From assembly GCA_035532935.1 (NCBI GenBank), contig DATKQE010000071.1, forward strand, positions 1-64,000: 64,000 nt of DNA. Direction: 5' to 3'. A program made the position numbers and the translations under genes. The notes below the pieces were generated by a model, which saw nothing but the letters and a program-made list of their open reading frames with translations, made no database searches and was not told where the DNA came from. Each line of letters opens with the position of its first letter. Within the stretch, counting starts at the first letter, position 1. Below are positions 54,943 through 63,778 of the stretch, piece by piece. This DNA comes from DATJLY01 sp035532935 (GTDB lineage Bacteria > Pseudomonadota > Alphaproteobacteria > ATCC43930 > CGMCC-115725).

Positions 54943-56065
54943 AATCCTGCGCGTGATCTGGTGGGCGCTGCTCGGCGTCCTCCTCATCGGGTTCGCCGTG
55001 ACCGACGGCTATGACCTCGGCACGCTCATGCTGCTTCCCTTCGTCGGCCGCGGCGATGCCGAGCGCCGCCAGACGCTCGAGACGGTCGAGCCGACCTGGG
55101 AAGGCCATCAGGTCTGGTTCATCCTCGGCGGCGGCGCGTCCTTCGCCGCGTGGCCGCTGCTCTATGCCACGAGCTTCTCCGGCTTCTACGTGGCGATGCT
55201 GCTGGTGCTCGCGGCGCTCATTCTGCGCGCGGTCGGCTTCAACTTTCGCAGCAAGCTGCCGCACCCGCGGTGGCGGTCGCTCTGGGACTGGGTCCTGTTC
55301 GGCGGTGGCCTGGTGCCGGCGCTCATCTTCGGCGTGGCCTTCGGCAATCTGCTTCTAGGCGTGCCGTTCCACCTCGATGCGGATCTGCGGCCGATCTATG
55401 CGGGCAGCTTCTTCGGTTTGCTGCGGCCGTTCGCGCTGCTCGCCGGCCTCGTCAGCATCGCCATGCTGACGATGCATGGCGGCGCCTGGATCGCCTACAA
55501 AGCCGATGGCGCGGTGGCGCAGCGCGCGTCCCGTGCCGTCGCCGGCGCCGGCGTCGCGCTGATCGTGCTGTTCGCGCTGGCCGGCGTGTGGATCGCCAAA
55601 GGGGTTCCGGGCTATGCGCTCGCCGCTGCCATGGTCCATGACGGACCGTCCAATCCGCTCGGCAAGACCGTATCCGTGCGCGCCGGCGCCTGGCTCGCCA
55701 ATTACGAAAATTTTCCGCGGCTGGCGGCGGTTCCCGGCATCGCGTTCGTCGGCGCGTTGCTCGCGATCGCTTTCGCACGTGCGCGCCGCGATCTCCTGGC
55801 CTTTCTCGCCAGCGGCGTCAGCGTTGCCGGCGTGATCGCGACCGCGGGCGTGACGCTCTTTCCCTTTCTGCTGCCGTCCTCGAGCAATCCCGGGAGCAGC
55901 CTGACGGTATGGGATTCCTCGAGCAGTCGCCTCACGTTGTTCATCATGCTGATCGCGACGGTCATTTTTTTGCCGATCATCCTGATCTATACCGGTTGGG
56001 TCTTCCGCGTGCTGCGCGGCCGGATCCGGCTCGCCGAACTCGAGCCGCATGACGGGACGTATTGA
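54929..56065 (+). CDS. cydB: Cytochrome bd ubiquinol oxidase subunit II
   Basis: 378 residues, the usual CydB length, with eight or so membrane helices. The start is the ATG at 54929 with GAGGA upstream, overlapping the cydA 3' end by 14 bases; the frame opens at 54893. The early motif FAVTDGYDLGTLMLLPF and the late LFIMLIATVIFLPIILIYTGW match CydB. It packs against CydA and shapes the quinol oxidase core. Confidence 0.95.
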   Translation: MPSYEILRVIWWALLGVLLIGFAVTDGYDLGTLMLLPFVGRGDAERRQTLETVEPTWEGHQVWFILGGGASFAAWPLLYATSFSGFYVAMLLVLAALILRAVGFNFRSKLPHPRWRSLWDWVLFGGGLVPALIFGVAFGNLLLGVPFHLDADLRPIYAGSFFGLLRPFALLAGLVSIAMLTMHGGAWIAYKADGAVAQRASRAVAGAGVALIVLFALAGVWIAKGVPGYALAAAMVHDGPSNPLGKTVSVRAGAWLANYENFPRLAAVPGIAFVGALLAIAFARARRDLLAFLASGVSVAGVIATAGVTLFPFLLPSSSNPGSSLTVWDSSSSRLTLFIMLIATVIFLPIILIYTGWVFRVLRGRIRLAELEPHDGTY

Positions 56066-56076
56066 AGGAGGGCGCG

Positions 56077-56181
56077 ATGTGGTATTTCGCCTGGGTCCTG
56101 GGTCTCGGCCTCGCCTGCGCCTTCGCCATCCTCAACGGGATGTGGTTCGAGCTGATGGACGAGCGTGGCGAGCCGCGCTGA
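56077..56181 (+). CDS. cydX: Cytochrome bd oxidase small subunit CydX
   Basis: 34 codons starting at the ATG at 56077, 11 bases after cydB, behind a strong GAAGGAGGG. The product is MWYFAWVLGLGLACAFAILN in its first 20 residues, then GMWFELMDERGEPR. One membrane helix with Trp at the start and a Glu-containing tail matches CydX/CbdX (DUF4492/YbgT-like), which stabilises the oxidase and haems. It is too short for standard gene finding and is easily missed. It completes a cydABX operon. Confidence 0.9.
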   Translation: MWYFAWVLGLGLACAFAILNGMWFELMDERGEPR

Positions 56182-56193
56182 ACCCGCGCCGCG

Positions 56194-57906
56194 TCACGGC
56201 TCCCGCGGCAGCAGCGCCGCCTCGAAGGCGCTGGCGATCGCCTCCTTGCTCTTGCCGGCGCGGCGCGCATCGCCGATAGCGATGACGGTCTGTCCCGGAC
56301 GCGCGAGGGCGCGGAACACCTCGGCGGTGCCTTCCCGCGCGCGATAATAGAACCAGTCGCGGAACCGGTCCGACGCGAAGAGCCGCTTCAGCCCCGGCCA
56401 ATGCGCGGCGTCCCGGTCGAGGAGCCACAGCGGCAGCCGCCCGAGCCCGAAGCGATAGCGCGCGCCCGCGGCGATGACCACGCGATCGAACGGCGCCAGG
56501 ACCTGCGGCATGCGCGCAACATCGGTGCGATAGCGGATGCTCACGCCCTTCTGCGCGCAGGTAGCGACGAGCGACGCGATATAGCGCTCGAAGGAGCGCG
56601 GATTGGCCTCGACCTCCTGGAACAGCGGCGCCTTGCCGGCATAGCGGAACGCGCCGCCGGCGCGGTCCTCGCGCTCGAACACGGTGACGCTGTTGCCCGC
56701 GGCGGCGAGCGCGGCATAGCTCAGCCCGGCGGGGCCGGCGCCGATGACGGCGATGCGCGCGCCCGTGACCGGCGCCGCCGCGAGGAACCGCGTCTCCTTG
56801 CCGGCCGCGCCATTGACGACGCAGCCGATGCGGGCGCCGCCGCGCATTTCGTTGATGCAGGTGTTGCAGGCAAGGCAGCGCCGCGGCGGCTCGCCGCGTC
56901 CGAGCTTCGCTGGCCATTCGGGATCGGCGACCAGGCTGCGGCCGAGCGCGATGAAATCGGCCCTGCCGCCGGCGACTGCCGCTTCGGCATCGTCGGGATC
57001 GCCGAGCCGCCCGACGGCGATGATGGGAATCGCCACCTGAGACTTGATCCCGCCGGCGAACTCGATCCACAGCGCGTCGGGCAGCGCCATCGGCGGGAGC
57101 TGCAGCGCCGCCGACGGCAGCGAGCGGTAATGGCCGGCGGCGATGTGCAGCGCATCGGCCCCGGCCGCCGCCGCCCAGAGCGCGATCTCCTTGCCTTCGG
57201 CATAGGGCATGCCGCCGGGGAAATAATCCTCGACCGACAGGCGGTAGATGACCGGCATGCCCGCGACCGCCTCTTTGACCGCGCGCAGGATCTCGAGGCC
57301 GAAGCGGGCGCGGTTCTCAAGGCTGCCGCCATACTCGTCGGAGCGGCGGTTCTCGAAAGGCGTGTGGAATTGCGAGATGAGATAGCCGTGCGCGGCGTGG
57401 ATCTCGACGCAGTCGAACCCCGCCGTGCGCGCCCGCCGCGCCGCCGCGGCAAAGGCGGTCGTGGTTTCGGCGATGCGGGCCTTGGTCATCGCCTCGGGCA
57501 CGATGGTCTCGTCGGTGATCTCGTAGACCGAGTGGGGAATGGCGGACGGCGCGATCGGGGTCTCGCCGCAGATGTCGCGCCTAGTGTGGCCGCCGGCATG
57601 GCCCAACTGGATCGAGGCCTTGGCGCCGCCGTCGTGGATCGCATCGGTCAGGCGGCGCAGCCCGGACAGGAAGCGGTCGTCGTAGATGCCGAGCTCGTGG
57701 CGGCGATGGCGGCCCGCGCGCTCGGGCGATGCCATCTCGCAGGTAATGAGGCCGACGCCGCCGCGCACCCGCGCCATGTAGTAGTTGACCGTGTCGTCGG
57801 TGACGAAGCCATCGGCATCGGCGGTGCGCGTCGTCATCGGTGGCATGACGATGCGGTTCCTGATCTCGACCGTGCCGATCCGCGCCGGCGTGAGGAGGAT
57901 GTTCAT
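56194..57906 (-). CDS. NADH:flavin oxidoreductase with FAD domain (Old Yellow Enzyme/2,4-dienoyl-CoA reductase type)
   Basis: 570 residues from the ATG at 57906. The FMN barrel (1-330) begins LLTPARIGTVEIRNRI and has HAAHGYLISQFHTPFENRR. Next is a cluster of cysteines (RCLACNTCINEM and RIGCVVN) able to bind a [4Fe-4S] centre. Then comes an FAD/NAD Rossmann region starting IAVIGAGPAGLSYA. Relatives such as FadH run to about 640-680 residues, so the C-terminal NADH part is shorter than usual. It reduces enoyl or enone bonds. It is convergent with cydX and divergent from the pseudogene. Confidence 0.88.
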   Translation of the reverse strand: MNILLTPARIGTVEIRNRIVMPPMTTRTADADGFVTDDTVNYYMARVRGGVGLITCEMASPERAGRHRRHELGIYDDRFLSGLRRLTDAIHDGGAKASIQLGHAGGHTRRDICGETPIAPSAIPHSVYEITDETIVPEAMTKARIAETTTAFAAAARRARTAGFDCVEIHAAHGYLISQFHTPFENRRSDEYGGSLENRARFGLEILRAVKEAVAGMPVIYRLSVEDYFPGGMPYAEGKEIALWAAAAGADALHIAAGHYRSLPSAALQLPPMALPDALWIEFAGGIKSQVAIPIIAVGRLGDPDDAEAAVAGGRADFIALGRSLVADPEWPAKLGRGEPPRRCLACNTCINEMRGGARIGCVVNGAAGKETRFLAAAPVTGARIAVIGAGPAGLSYAALAAAGNSVTVFEREDRAGGAFRYAGKAPLFQEVEANPRSFERYIASLVATCAQKGVSIRYRTDVARMPQVLAPFDRVVIAAGARYRFGLGRLPLWLLDRDAAHWPGLKRLFASDRFRDWFYYRAREGTAEVFRALARPGQTVIAIGDARRAGKSKEAIASAFEAALLPREP

Positions 57907-57960
57907 CGGCGGCAATCTCCCCCACCGGCCGCGCTTTGACAATTCCCTTGCCGCGGCCGC

Positions 57961-58207
57961 GTGGCAAGCCACGGTCCTGACCACCCATCGCCCGGTTTCA
58001 CCGATAAGCTCTGCCGGGCGTTACGCGGCTATCGCTCTATCGCCCACGATCGCCGCGGCCATGGCCGTTCGAGCCAGCCCTGCGGCACGGCAACGACCTC
58101 GACACCGATGCCGACGATCTCGCCGAGCTGTTGCAAAAGCTCGATCCCAAGAACGCGGTTCATGTCGGCCACTCCACCGGCGACCGCTCGCGTTCCTCAA
58201 GGCGTAA
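57961..58207 (+). pseudogene. Broken alpha/beta hydrolase (non-haem haloperoxidase/esterase-like)
   Basis: Three pieces of one family protein lie in three different frames. Frame 1 (from about 58020 to 58080) reads RGYRSIAHDRRGHGRSSQP. Then a base is lost and a second frame (58089-58181) reads GNDLDTDADDLAELLQKLD followed by the nucleophile elbow VGHSTG. A further frame ends with PLAFLKA and a stop at 58205-58207. Intact relatives are about 270-280 residues, so roughly 150 codons between the elbow and the end are missing. The N-terminal oxyanion region is unrecognisable. It is a degraded, internally deleted gene. Confidence 0.8.
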
Positions 58208-58216
58208 GGAGAACGT

Positions 58217-60505
58217 TCATTCCCGGCGTTGCGCCGCAGCGATGAGCCGCCACACCCGGGGCGGCGACAGCGGCAGTGCCGATGGCTCGACGCCGAGCGT
58301 GGCGAGCGCCGCGGCGACGGCATTGGCGATGACGCCGCCCACCGGAATGACGCCACCTTCGCCCGCGCCCTTGGCGCCCAGCGGATTGTTGGGCGAGGGC
58401 TTCTCCTCGAGCGCGATCGCACGGATGCGCGGGAAGTCGTCCGCGGTCGGCATCAGGTAATCGGCGAGCGAGGCGGTCAGAAGCTGGCCGCCCGCATCGT
58501 AGACGAGATGCTCGAGGCAGGCGCCGCCCAGCCCTTGCACGATCGAGCCCATCACCTGCCCGTGCAGCGTCGCCGGATTGATGATCCGCCCGACATCCTC
58601 GACCGCGACATAGTCGAGCAACTCGATCGCGCCGGTGCGCGGGTCGACGGCGATATGGGCGGCATGCGTGCCATAGGCATAGGTGCGCTTGTCGCTGGCG
58701 AAAGCCGCCTCGGCCGAGACGCCGACCAAATCCGCGACATCGACCGCGGCGCCTTCGTGCATGGCCTTGCCGTCCGCGAGCGCGACCTCGCGCGGGGCGC
58801 AGCCGAGACGCGCGGCCGCCGCCTCGCGCAGCCGGTCCTTGAAGGCGGCGGCGGCGAGCACGATCGCCGAGCCGCCCATCACGGTCGAGCGCGAGGCATG
58901 CGCGCCGAAGCCCTCGCTCACATAGGCGGTCGAGCCGTGGAACACGCCTTTGATACGGCTCATCGGCACTTCGAGCGCATCGGCCGCGATCTGGGCGAAC
59001 ACGGTCTCGAGCCCCTGGCCCACCGCTGACGAGCCGACATAAACCGCGATCGCGCCGCCCGCCTCGAGAGCGATGCGCGCCGTCTCGCGCGGGCCGGTCG
59101 CGCCGCCCTCGACATAGCAGCCGATGCCGAGACCGTGATAGCGCCCGTCGATCAGCCGCCCCTGCAGCGCCGCCTTGTCGCTCCAGCCGAATTCCCTAAG
59201 GCAGCGCTCGAACGTGCTGCGGTAGTCGCCGCTGTCGTATTCGCCGCCGCCATAGGGCTCCATCCGCGGATGCGCCCACGGCATTTCGGCATCGGCGATG
59301 AGATTGCGGCGGCGCAATTCGACGCGGTCGATGCCTAGATCCTTCGCCGCCAGATCGATCAGCCGCTCGCGGAAGAAATCCGCCTCGAACCGACCGGGCG
59401 CGCGATAGGTCCCGACCGGCGTCTTGTTGGTGGCGGTGAGCGTCGCTTCGACGTGGATGTTGGCGACTCGATAGGGGCCGGCGATCATCTGCGCGCAATT
59501 GCGCGATGCGGTGGCGCCGTTGGTACGGATATAGGCGCCCATGTCGGCATGGAGCCGGCCGCGGATGCCGAGGATCGTGCCGTCGCGCCGGCAGGCGATC
59601 TCGAGCTCGGCATCGAGGTCGCGGGCATGGTTGCTGGCCAGGAAATGCTCGCGCCGGTCCTCGACCCATTTGACCGGTCGGCCGAAATGGCGGGCGGCGA
59701 AGGGGATGAGGAAATCCTCGGGATAGAACTCGCCGCGCACGCCGAAGCCGCCGCCGATGTCGTTTTCGACCATGTCGATCGCGTCCTCGCCGAGCCCCAT
59801 CTGGCGCGCAAGCGCGCGGCGGTTGATGAAGGGGAGCTTGGCGGCGCCCGAGACCGTGAGCCGGCCGCGCGCGGCATCCCATTCGGCCAAGAGGCCGCGC
59901 GGCTCCATCGTGACGGCGGTATGGCGCTGCACGCTGAAGCGCTCGCGCCGGCGGTAATCGGCCTCGGCGAAGGCCTTGTCGGCATCGCCCAGTACCGCCG
60001 TCAGCACCGCCATGCGGTTGGTGCCGGCGGCCTCGAACAGCAGCAGCGCGTCGCGCGCGGCCTCGTACCGGTCGGCAAGCGCCGGTAGCGGCTCGATGTC
60101 GAGCGCGACGGCATCGGCGCCGTCCTCGGCGAACGAGGCGGACCGGGCCAGCACCACCGCGACGGGTTCGCCGACATAGCGCACCCTGTCGCTGGCGATC
60201 ACCGGTTGCGAGAAGTGATCGACCCCCGGCAGCGCGTGCTCCTGGCGCAGCGGAATGGTGGGGATCGGCACGCCGATGTCGCGTGCGGTGAGGACGCCAT
60301 GCACGCCGGCGATGGCGAGCGCCGCGCGCGCGTCGATCCCGCGCAGGCGCCCGTGCGCGACCGGGCTGCGCACGATCGCGGCATGGAGCAGGTCCGCGCG
60401 CACGAGATCGTCGACATATTCGCCGCGCCCGCGCAGGAAGCGCAGATCCTCGATCCGCTCGACCGGGCTGCCGATGAAGGTATTGCCTATGCGCAATTGG
60501 GCCAT
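58217..60505 (-). CDS. Molybdopterin-binding large subunit, xanthine dehydrogenase/CoxL family
   Basis: 762 residues from the ATG at 60505; the frame runs back to 60625 without support. Domain order: the aldehyde oxidase/xanthine dehydrogenase a/b hammerhead region (RFLRGRGEYVDDL near 22), then Moco-binding segments (GGGFGVRGEFYPEDF, QGLETVFAQ) and the catalytic Glu in GAKGAGEGGVIPVGG. It hydroxylates N-heterocycles, aldehydes or CO. The [2Fe-2S] and FAD partner subunits normally encoded beside it are absent from the window. It is the last gene of the minus operon, 7 bases after HpaB. Confidence 0.9.
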   Translation of the reverse strand: MAQLRIGNTFIGSPVERIEDLRFLRGRGEYVDDLVRADLLHAAIVRSPVAHGRLRGIDARAALAIAGVHGVLTARDIGVPIPTIPLRQEHALPGVDHFSQPVIASDRVRYVGEPVAVVLARSASFAEDGADAVALDIEPLPALADRYEAARDALLLFEAAGTNRMAVLTAVLGDADKAFAEADYRRRERFSVQRHTAVTMEPRGLLAEWDAARGRLTVSGAAKLPFINRRALARQMGLGEDAIDMVENDIGGGFGVRGEFYPEDFLIPFAARHFGRPVKWVEDRREHFLASNHARDLDAELEIACRRDGTILGIRGRLHADMGAYIRTNGATASRNCAQMIAGPYRVANIHVEATLTATNKTPVGTYRAPGRFEADFFRERLIDLAAKDLGIDRVELRRRNLIADAEMPWAHPRMEPYGGGEYDSGDYRSTFERCLREFGWSDKAALQGRLIDGRYHGLGIGCYVEGGATGPRETARIALEAGGAIAVYVGSSAVGQGLETVFAQIAADALEVPMSRIKGVFHGSTAYVSEGFGAHASRSTVMGGSAIVLAAAAFKDRLREAAAARLGCAPREVALADGKAMHEGAAVDVADLVGVSAEAAFASDKRTYAYGTHAAHIAVDPRTGAIELLDYVAVEDVGRIINPATLHGQVMGSIVQGLGGACLEHLVYDAGGQLLTASLADYLMPTADDFPRIRAIALEEKPSPNNPLGAKGAGEGGVIPVGGVIANAVAAALATLGVEPSALPLSPPRVWRLIAAAQRRE

Positions 60506-60512
60506 ATCGGAC

Positions 60513-61952
60513 TCACGCCTCGGGCACGCCGTAGCTCGCGAGGAGTTCGTCGGCGTATTGGTGGAACGCGTCCCATGGCGCCTCGCGGTAATTGTGGTTG
60601 CGGACGATGAACGAGGCGCCGGCATAGAATTTTTCGTATTGCTGGTGGCGCCCGGCGAACTCCGAGCCGACCAGGTCCCAGACCAGCTTGAACAGCTTGA
60701 TCCGGTCGAGCGCCGGCAGTTGCGGCGTCTCCCAATAGGTCTCGAACAGGCGCTTCAGCGCGGGATCGTGCATCACGCTGACGCTCGCCGGCATCTGGAA
60801 CACGCCGCCGCCCGACAGCTCGCGCAGGATGTCGATGAGCGGCGAATACATCTCGGTGCACCAATTGAGCGCCGCATACATGTGGCGGCGATTGAAGGTG
60901 GCAAAGCCGTCGGGCCAGGCTTCCCACGCTTCGATCTGGCCGTGGATCATGCCGCCGAGCGTCGCTTCGAGCGCGGCCAGCCGGCCCAGCAGTTCGCGCA
61001 CCGCCGGCACCTGGTCCGCGCCGGTCGATTGCGCGACCCGGCTGGCAAGGCCGACGATGAGCCGCAGCTTCGACCAGAAGCGCACGTTCGACTGGTGATT
61101 GCCATAGCAATGGGCGGGCGTGCGGATATAGATCTCGCGCGCGAGCACGGCGTCGTCCATAACGAAAACGCGCTCCCACGGCACCTTGACGTTGTCGCAC
61201 ATCACCATGCTGTCGGTCTCGTCGAAGCGCCAGGCGAGCGGGCTGTCGAATTCGTTGCGCGCGGGCAATGCCTGGCGCGACCACAGCGTCAGGCCCTTGG
61301 CATTGCACGGCACGGCGCAGGTCACCGCCTGCTTGATCTGGTCGGGCGCGAGCGGGATCAGATTGCCGATCCATACCTCGTCGGCGAAGATCGCGGCCGT
61401 CGCCAGCATCTTCATGCCCGAGATCACCACGCCGTCATCGTCCTCGCGCACGACCTGGAGCGTCGGCACCGGGATGTTGCGCTTCTGATAGAATTCGGGA
61501 TTGCGCGCGGCCTGCGGCGGCACCACGGCATAGGCCGCGTAGATGTCGTTGTCGCGCATATGGCGGTAATAGGCGAGCAGGTTCTCGGCATAGCGCCCGA
61601 ACACCGCCGGATTGGTCGCCATGCCGGTGACGAAGCTCGCGACGTGATCGGGCGAGCGGCCGAGCATGCCATAGGTCATGTCGGCGATCGCCCGATGCGC
61701 CCGCATGCGCCGGCGCAGATCGTCCTGCGAGCGCGCCATGAGGAAATACATGCTGTGGCGCTCGCCGCCCTCGGCAAAGGACATCGCCGCTGCGTGGGCG
61801 GGATCGGCCTTCATGTCGTAGATCGCCGCCACCGTGCCGGCGGCGTGGCGGAACAGGGGATGCGATGTCACGTCGTCGATGCGCTCGTCGCCGACATAGA
61901 CCACGCGACCGTCGCGCAAGCGTTCCAAATGCTCCTTGCCTGACCGCAGCAT
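60513..61952 (-). CDS. 4-hydroxyphenylacetate 3-monooxygenase-like oxygenase (HpaB family)
   Basis: 479 residues from the ATG at 61952, with GGAGG about 10 bases upstream; the frame opens at 62090. LRSGKEHLERLRDGRVVYVG at the start, a central VKVPWERVF and WCTEMYSPLIDILRELSGGG are family marks of FADH2-dependent phenol hydroxylases (HpaB, HsaA-like, 4-hydroxybutyryl-CoA dehydratase relatives). A flavin reductase partner (HpaC) is not present. It could hydroxylate a phenolic ring ahead of the hydrolases in this operon, or be a dehydratase-like relative. Confidence 0.88.
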   Translation of the reverse strand: MLRSGKEHLERLRDGRVVYVGDERIDDVTSHPLFRHAAGTVAAIYDMKADPAHAAAMSFAEGGERHSMYFLMARSQDDLRRRMRAHRAIADMTYGMLGRSPDHVASFVTGMATNPAVFGRYAENLLAYYRHMRDNDIYAAYAVVPPQAARNPEFYQKRNIPVPTLQVVREDDDGVVISGMKMLATAAIFADEVWIGNLIPLAPDQIKQAVTCAVPCNAKGLTLWSRQALPARNEFDSPLAWRFDETDSMVMCDNVKVPWERVFVMDDAVLAREIYIRTPAHCYGNHQSNVRFWSKLRLIVGLASRVAQSTGADQVPAVRELLGRLAALEATLGGMIHGQIEAWEAWPDGFATFNRRHMYAALNWCTEMYSPLIDILRELSGGGVFQMPASVSVMHDPALKRLFETYWETPQLPALDRIKLFKLVWDLVGSEFAGRHQQYEKFYAGASFIVRNHNYREAPWDAFHQYADELLASYGVPEA

Positions 61953-62028
61953 TATCTGGCCACCTCCAGCCGGCGATGGTGCGCCCGTGCTCCGCGCTTG
62001 TCCAGCGAGCGGCGGTTCGGAACGCCCA

Positions 62029-62337
62029 TCAATCCGGCTTTCGCGTCCGGCGGCCCAATCCTCCGGCCGCCATGAAGCCGCAAAACGCAATGACCAAAAT
62101 CAGCCCGAAATCGATGCGAAAAAGCCAGATGACGGTCTCATGCCCCTGCGGCGTTACATAGACGGTCCCACCCTTCCCGGCATAGGGCACGGTCCACCCA
62201 CGGGCCGGGTCAGGTTCGTGCGGCCGCGTCGCATAGGTGTTTTGCAGGACGTTCAAATAGATCCAGATGGGAATCAGCAGCGCCGCAGCGAATGCTGCGC
62301 CGAACCAGTATGCGCGCCGATTTTTCCGCATGATCAT
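62029..62337 (-). CDS. Small membrane protein of unknown function
   Basis: 102 residues with two hydrophobic helices (AYWFGAAFAAALLIPIWIYL near 9-28 and FRIDFGLILVIAFCGFMAAG near 73-92) and a hydrophilic extracytoplasmic loop between them. The start at 62337 touches the stop of the upstream cupin gene, and the frame continues clean to 62029, 76 bases before HpaB. It lies in the middle of a tightly packed operon, which supports it as real. No family recognised. Confidence 0.68.
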   Translation of the reverse strand: MIMRKNRRAYWFGAAFAAALLIPIWIYLNVLQNTYATRPHEPDPARGWTVPYAGKGGTVYVTPQGHETVIWLFRIDFGLILVIAFCGFMAAGGLGRRTRKPD

Positions 62338-63057
62338 CTATTCGTCGTAGTGCGTGCGAAAGGCGCCCGGGACATGGAGCTCGAGAAAGCTCAGCGGATT
62401 GCCGTCGGCGCTGCGCAAGCCATGACTGTCCTCGATCGGGAAGAATGCCGCCTCGCCGCGGCCCAGCACCCGTTCCTGGCCGTCGATCAGGAACCTGACC
62501 TTGCCGGAGAGGATCACGAACATGCTTTCGGCATTGGGATGGTGATGCTTCCTGGTCAGAGTCTCGCCGGTATAGCGCACGATCATCGCATGGCCGCGCT
62601 CGGAGCCCGCGGCGAGTTCTTTGTTGGCGAGATAGGTCCGGCGCTTCTTCTCGGCGGGAAGATCGACGATCGGCAGGTCGGCGACGGCCATGGTTTTGAC
62701 GCCGCCGCGGAAGCCTGCGCCGGTGCGGCCAGCGCCGGGCGGCGGCACGGTGATGCTCAGCACCTCGGCCGCACCGCCGCTGAGGGCGAAGGATTTTCCC
62801 TCCTCGATGATCGCCCAGTCATCGGGACGAAGCGCGGCGGCCCTGCCGTCGCAGTCGAGCCGCGTCGCGCCCGAGAGCACATAGAGGTACAGGTCCGAGC
62901 CCGCCGGCACGGCGCCGTCATAGCGCCCTTCGGCTGCGAGCCGGATCGACGACGCCATCATTTCGGTGGCGTCGACGCGGCCGAGCAGGGGCGCGACCGC
63001 GGCGCCAGGGCCGTGGCTTTGCGCTTCCGCCGCGCCGAAATCGATGATCTTGCCCAT
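62338..63057 (-). CDS. Bicupin protein
   Basis: 239 residues from the ATG at 63057 with GGAGA upstream; longer in-frame starts overlap the neighbouring gene. The first cupin half has YLYVLSGATRLDCDG; the second has KHHHPNAESMFVILSGKVRF and GEAAFFPIEDSHG, whose His residues look able to bind a metal. Two-cupin proteins include aromatic dioxygenases such as gentisate and homogentisate-related enzymes as well as isomerases. Context with HpaB and dienelactone hydrolase makes ring or enol-acid chemistry plausible. Confidence 0.8.
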   Translation of the reverse strand: MGKIIDFGAAEAQSHGPGAAVAPLLGRVDATEMMASSIRLAAEGRYDGAVPAGSDLYLYVLSGATRLDCDGRAAALRPDDWAIIEEGKSFALSGGAAEVLSITVPPPGAGRTGAGFRGGVKTMAVADLPIVDLPAEKKRRTYLANKELAAGSERGHAMIVRYTGETLTRKHHHPNAESMFVILSGKVRFLIDGQERVLGRGEAAFFPIEDSHGLRSADGNPLSFLELHVPGAFRTHYDE

Positions 63058-63070
63058 GCAGCGTCTCCTG

Positions 63071-63778
63071 TCAGCCGAGCCGATCGAGCAGCGCATCCAT
63101 GCGCCGGGCTGCAAGCGCCGCCGCGGCCGCCTCGAAGGTCGGCCGGACCGGATTGAAGAAGGAATGGCCGGCGCCGGGATAGCGATGGACCTCGATCGCG
63201 GGGTTGGCGGCGACGCCTTGCGCGACCGCGTCGATCTCGCGCTGCGGCACGTGCGCGTCGGCAAGGCCGTAATGCAGTTGCACCGGACAGGCGATCCGCG
63301 GCACCACATCGAGGCGGCCGGCGATGCCGAGCGCATAGAATGCGATCGCCGCGTCGATGTCGGTGCCCGCGGCGGCGAGAAAGGCGAGCGTGCCGTTCAC
63401 GCAGAAGCCGAGCGCCGCAACCTTGCCGTTGCACCCGGGCGAGCGGCGCAGCCAGGCGATGGCGCCGCGCAAATCCGCGACCGCGGCATCGGAATCGAAG
63501 GCGCGGGCGCGCGCCCAGGCTTCGTCGTGCGGACCGTCATAGGAAAAGACGACGTCCGGCTCCGACCGCCAGAACAGATTGGGGACGAGCGCGCAACGGC
63601 CGCGTGCCGCCTGTTCGGCGGCGAGGCGCCGGAACACCGGTCCGGGGCCGAACATGTCGTGGAGGATGAGAAGGCCGGCGCCGCGTCCCGAATCGGGGCG
63701 CGCGTGCCAGGCCTCGAACCGGCGTGCGCCGGCGCCGGCGAGCGTCACGCTTTCGCCGCCGGCGCCGCTCGCGGTCAT
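63071..63778 (-). CDS. Dienelactone hydrolase family protein
   Basis: 235 residues from the ATG at 63778, which overlaps the UbiD stop by 4 bases (ATGA); the frame extends to 63922 without support. GLLILHDMFGPGPVF is the oxyanion region; the nucleophile is the Cys in GFCVNGTLAFL, where dienelactone hydrolases have Cys in GxCxG; the catalytic Asp is in GLADAHVP and the His in PGAGHSFFN. It opens lactones or related esters from ring-cleavage pathways. Confidence 0.88.
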   Translation of the reverse strand: MTASGAGGESVTLAGAGARRFEAWHARPDSGRGAGLLILHDMFGPGPVFRRLAAEQAARGRCALVPNLFWRSEPDVVFSYDGPHDEAWARARAFDSDAAVADLRGAIAWLRRSPGCNGKVAALGFCVNGTLAFLAAAGTDIDAAIAFYALGIAGRLDVVPRIACPVQLHYGLADAHVPQREIDAVAQGVAANPAIEVHRYPGAGHSFFNPVRPTFEAAAAALAARRMDALLDRLG

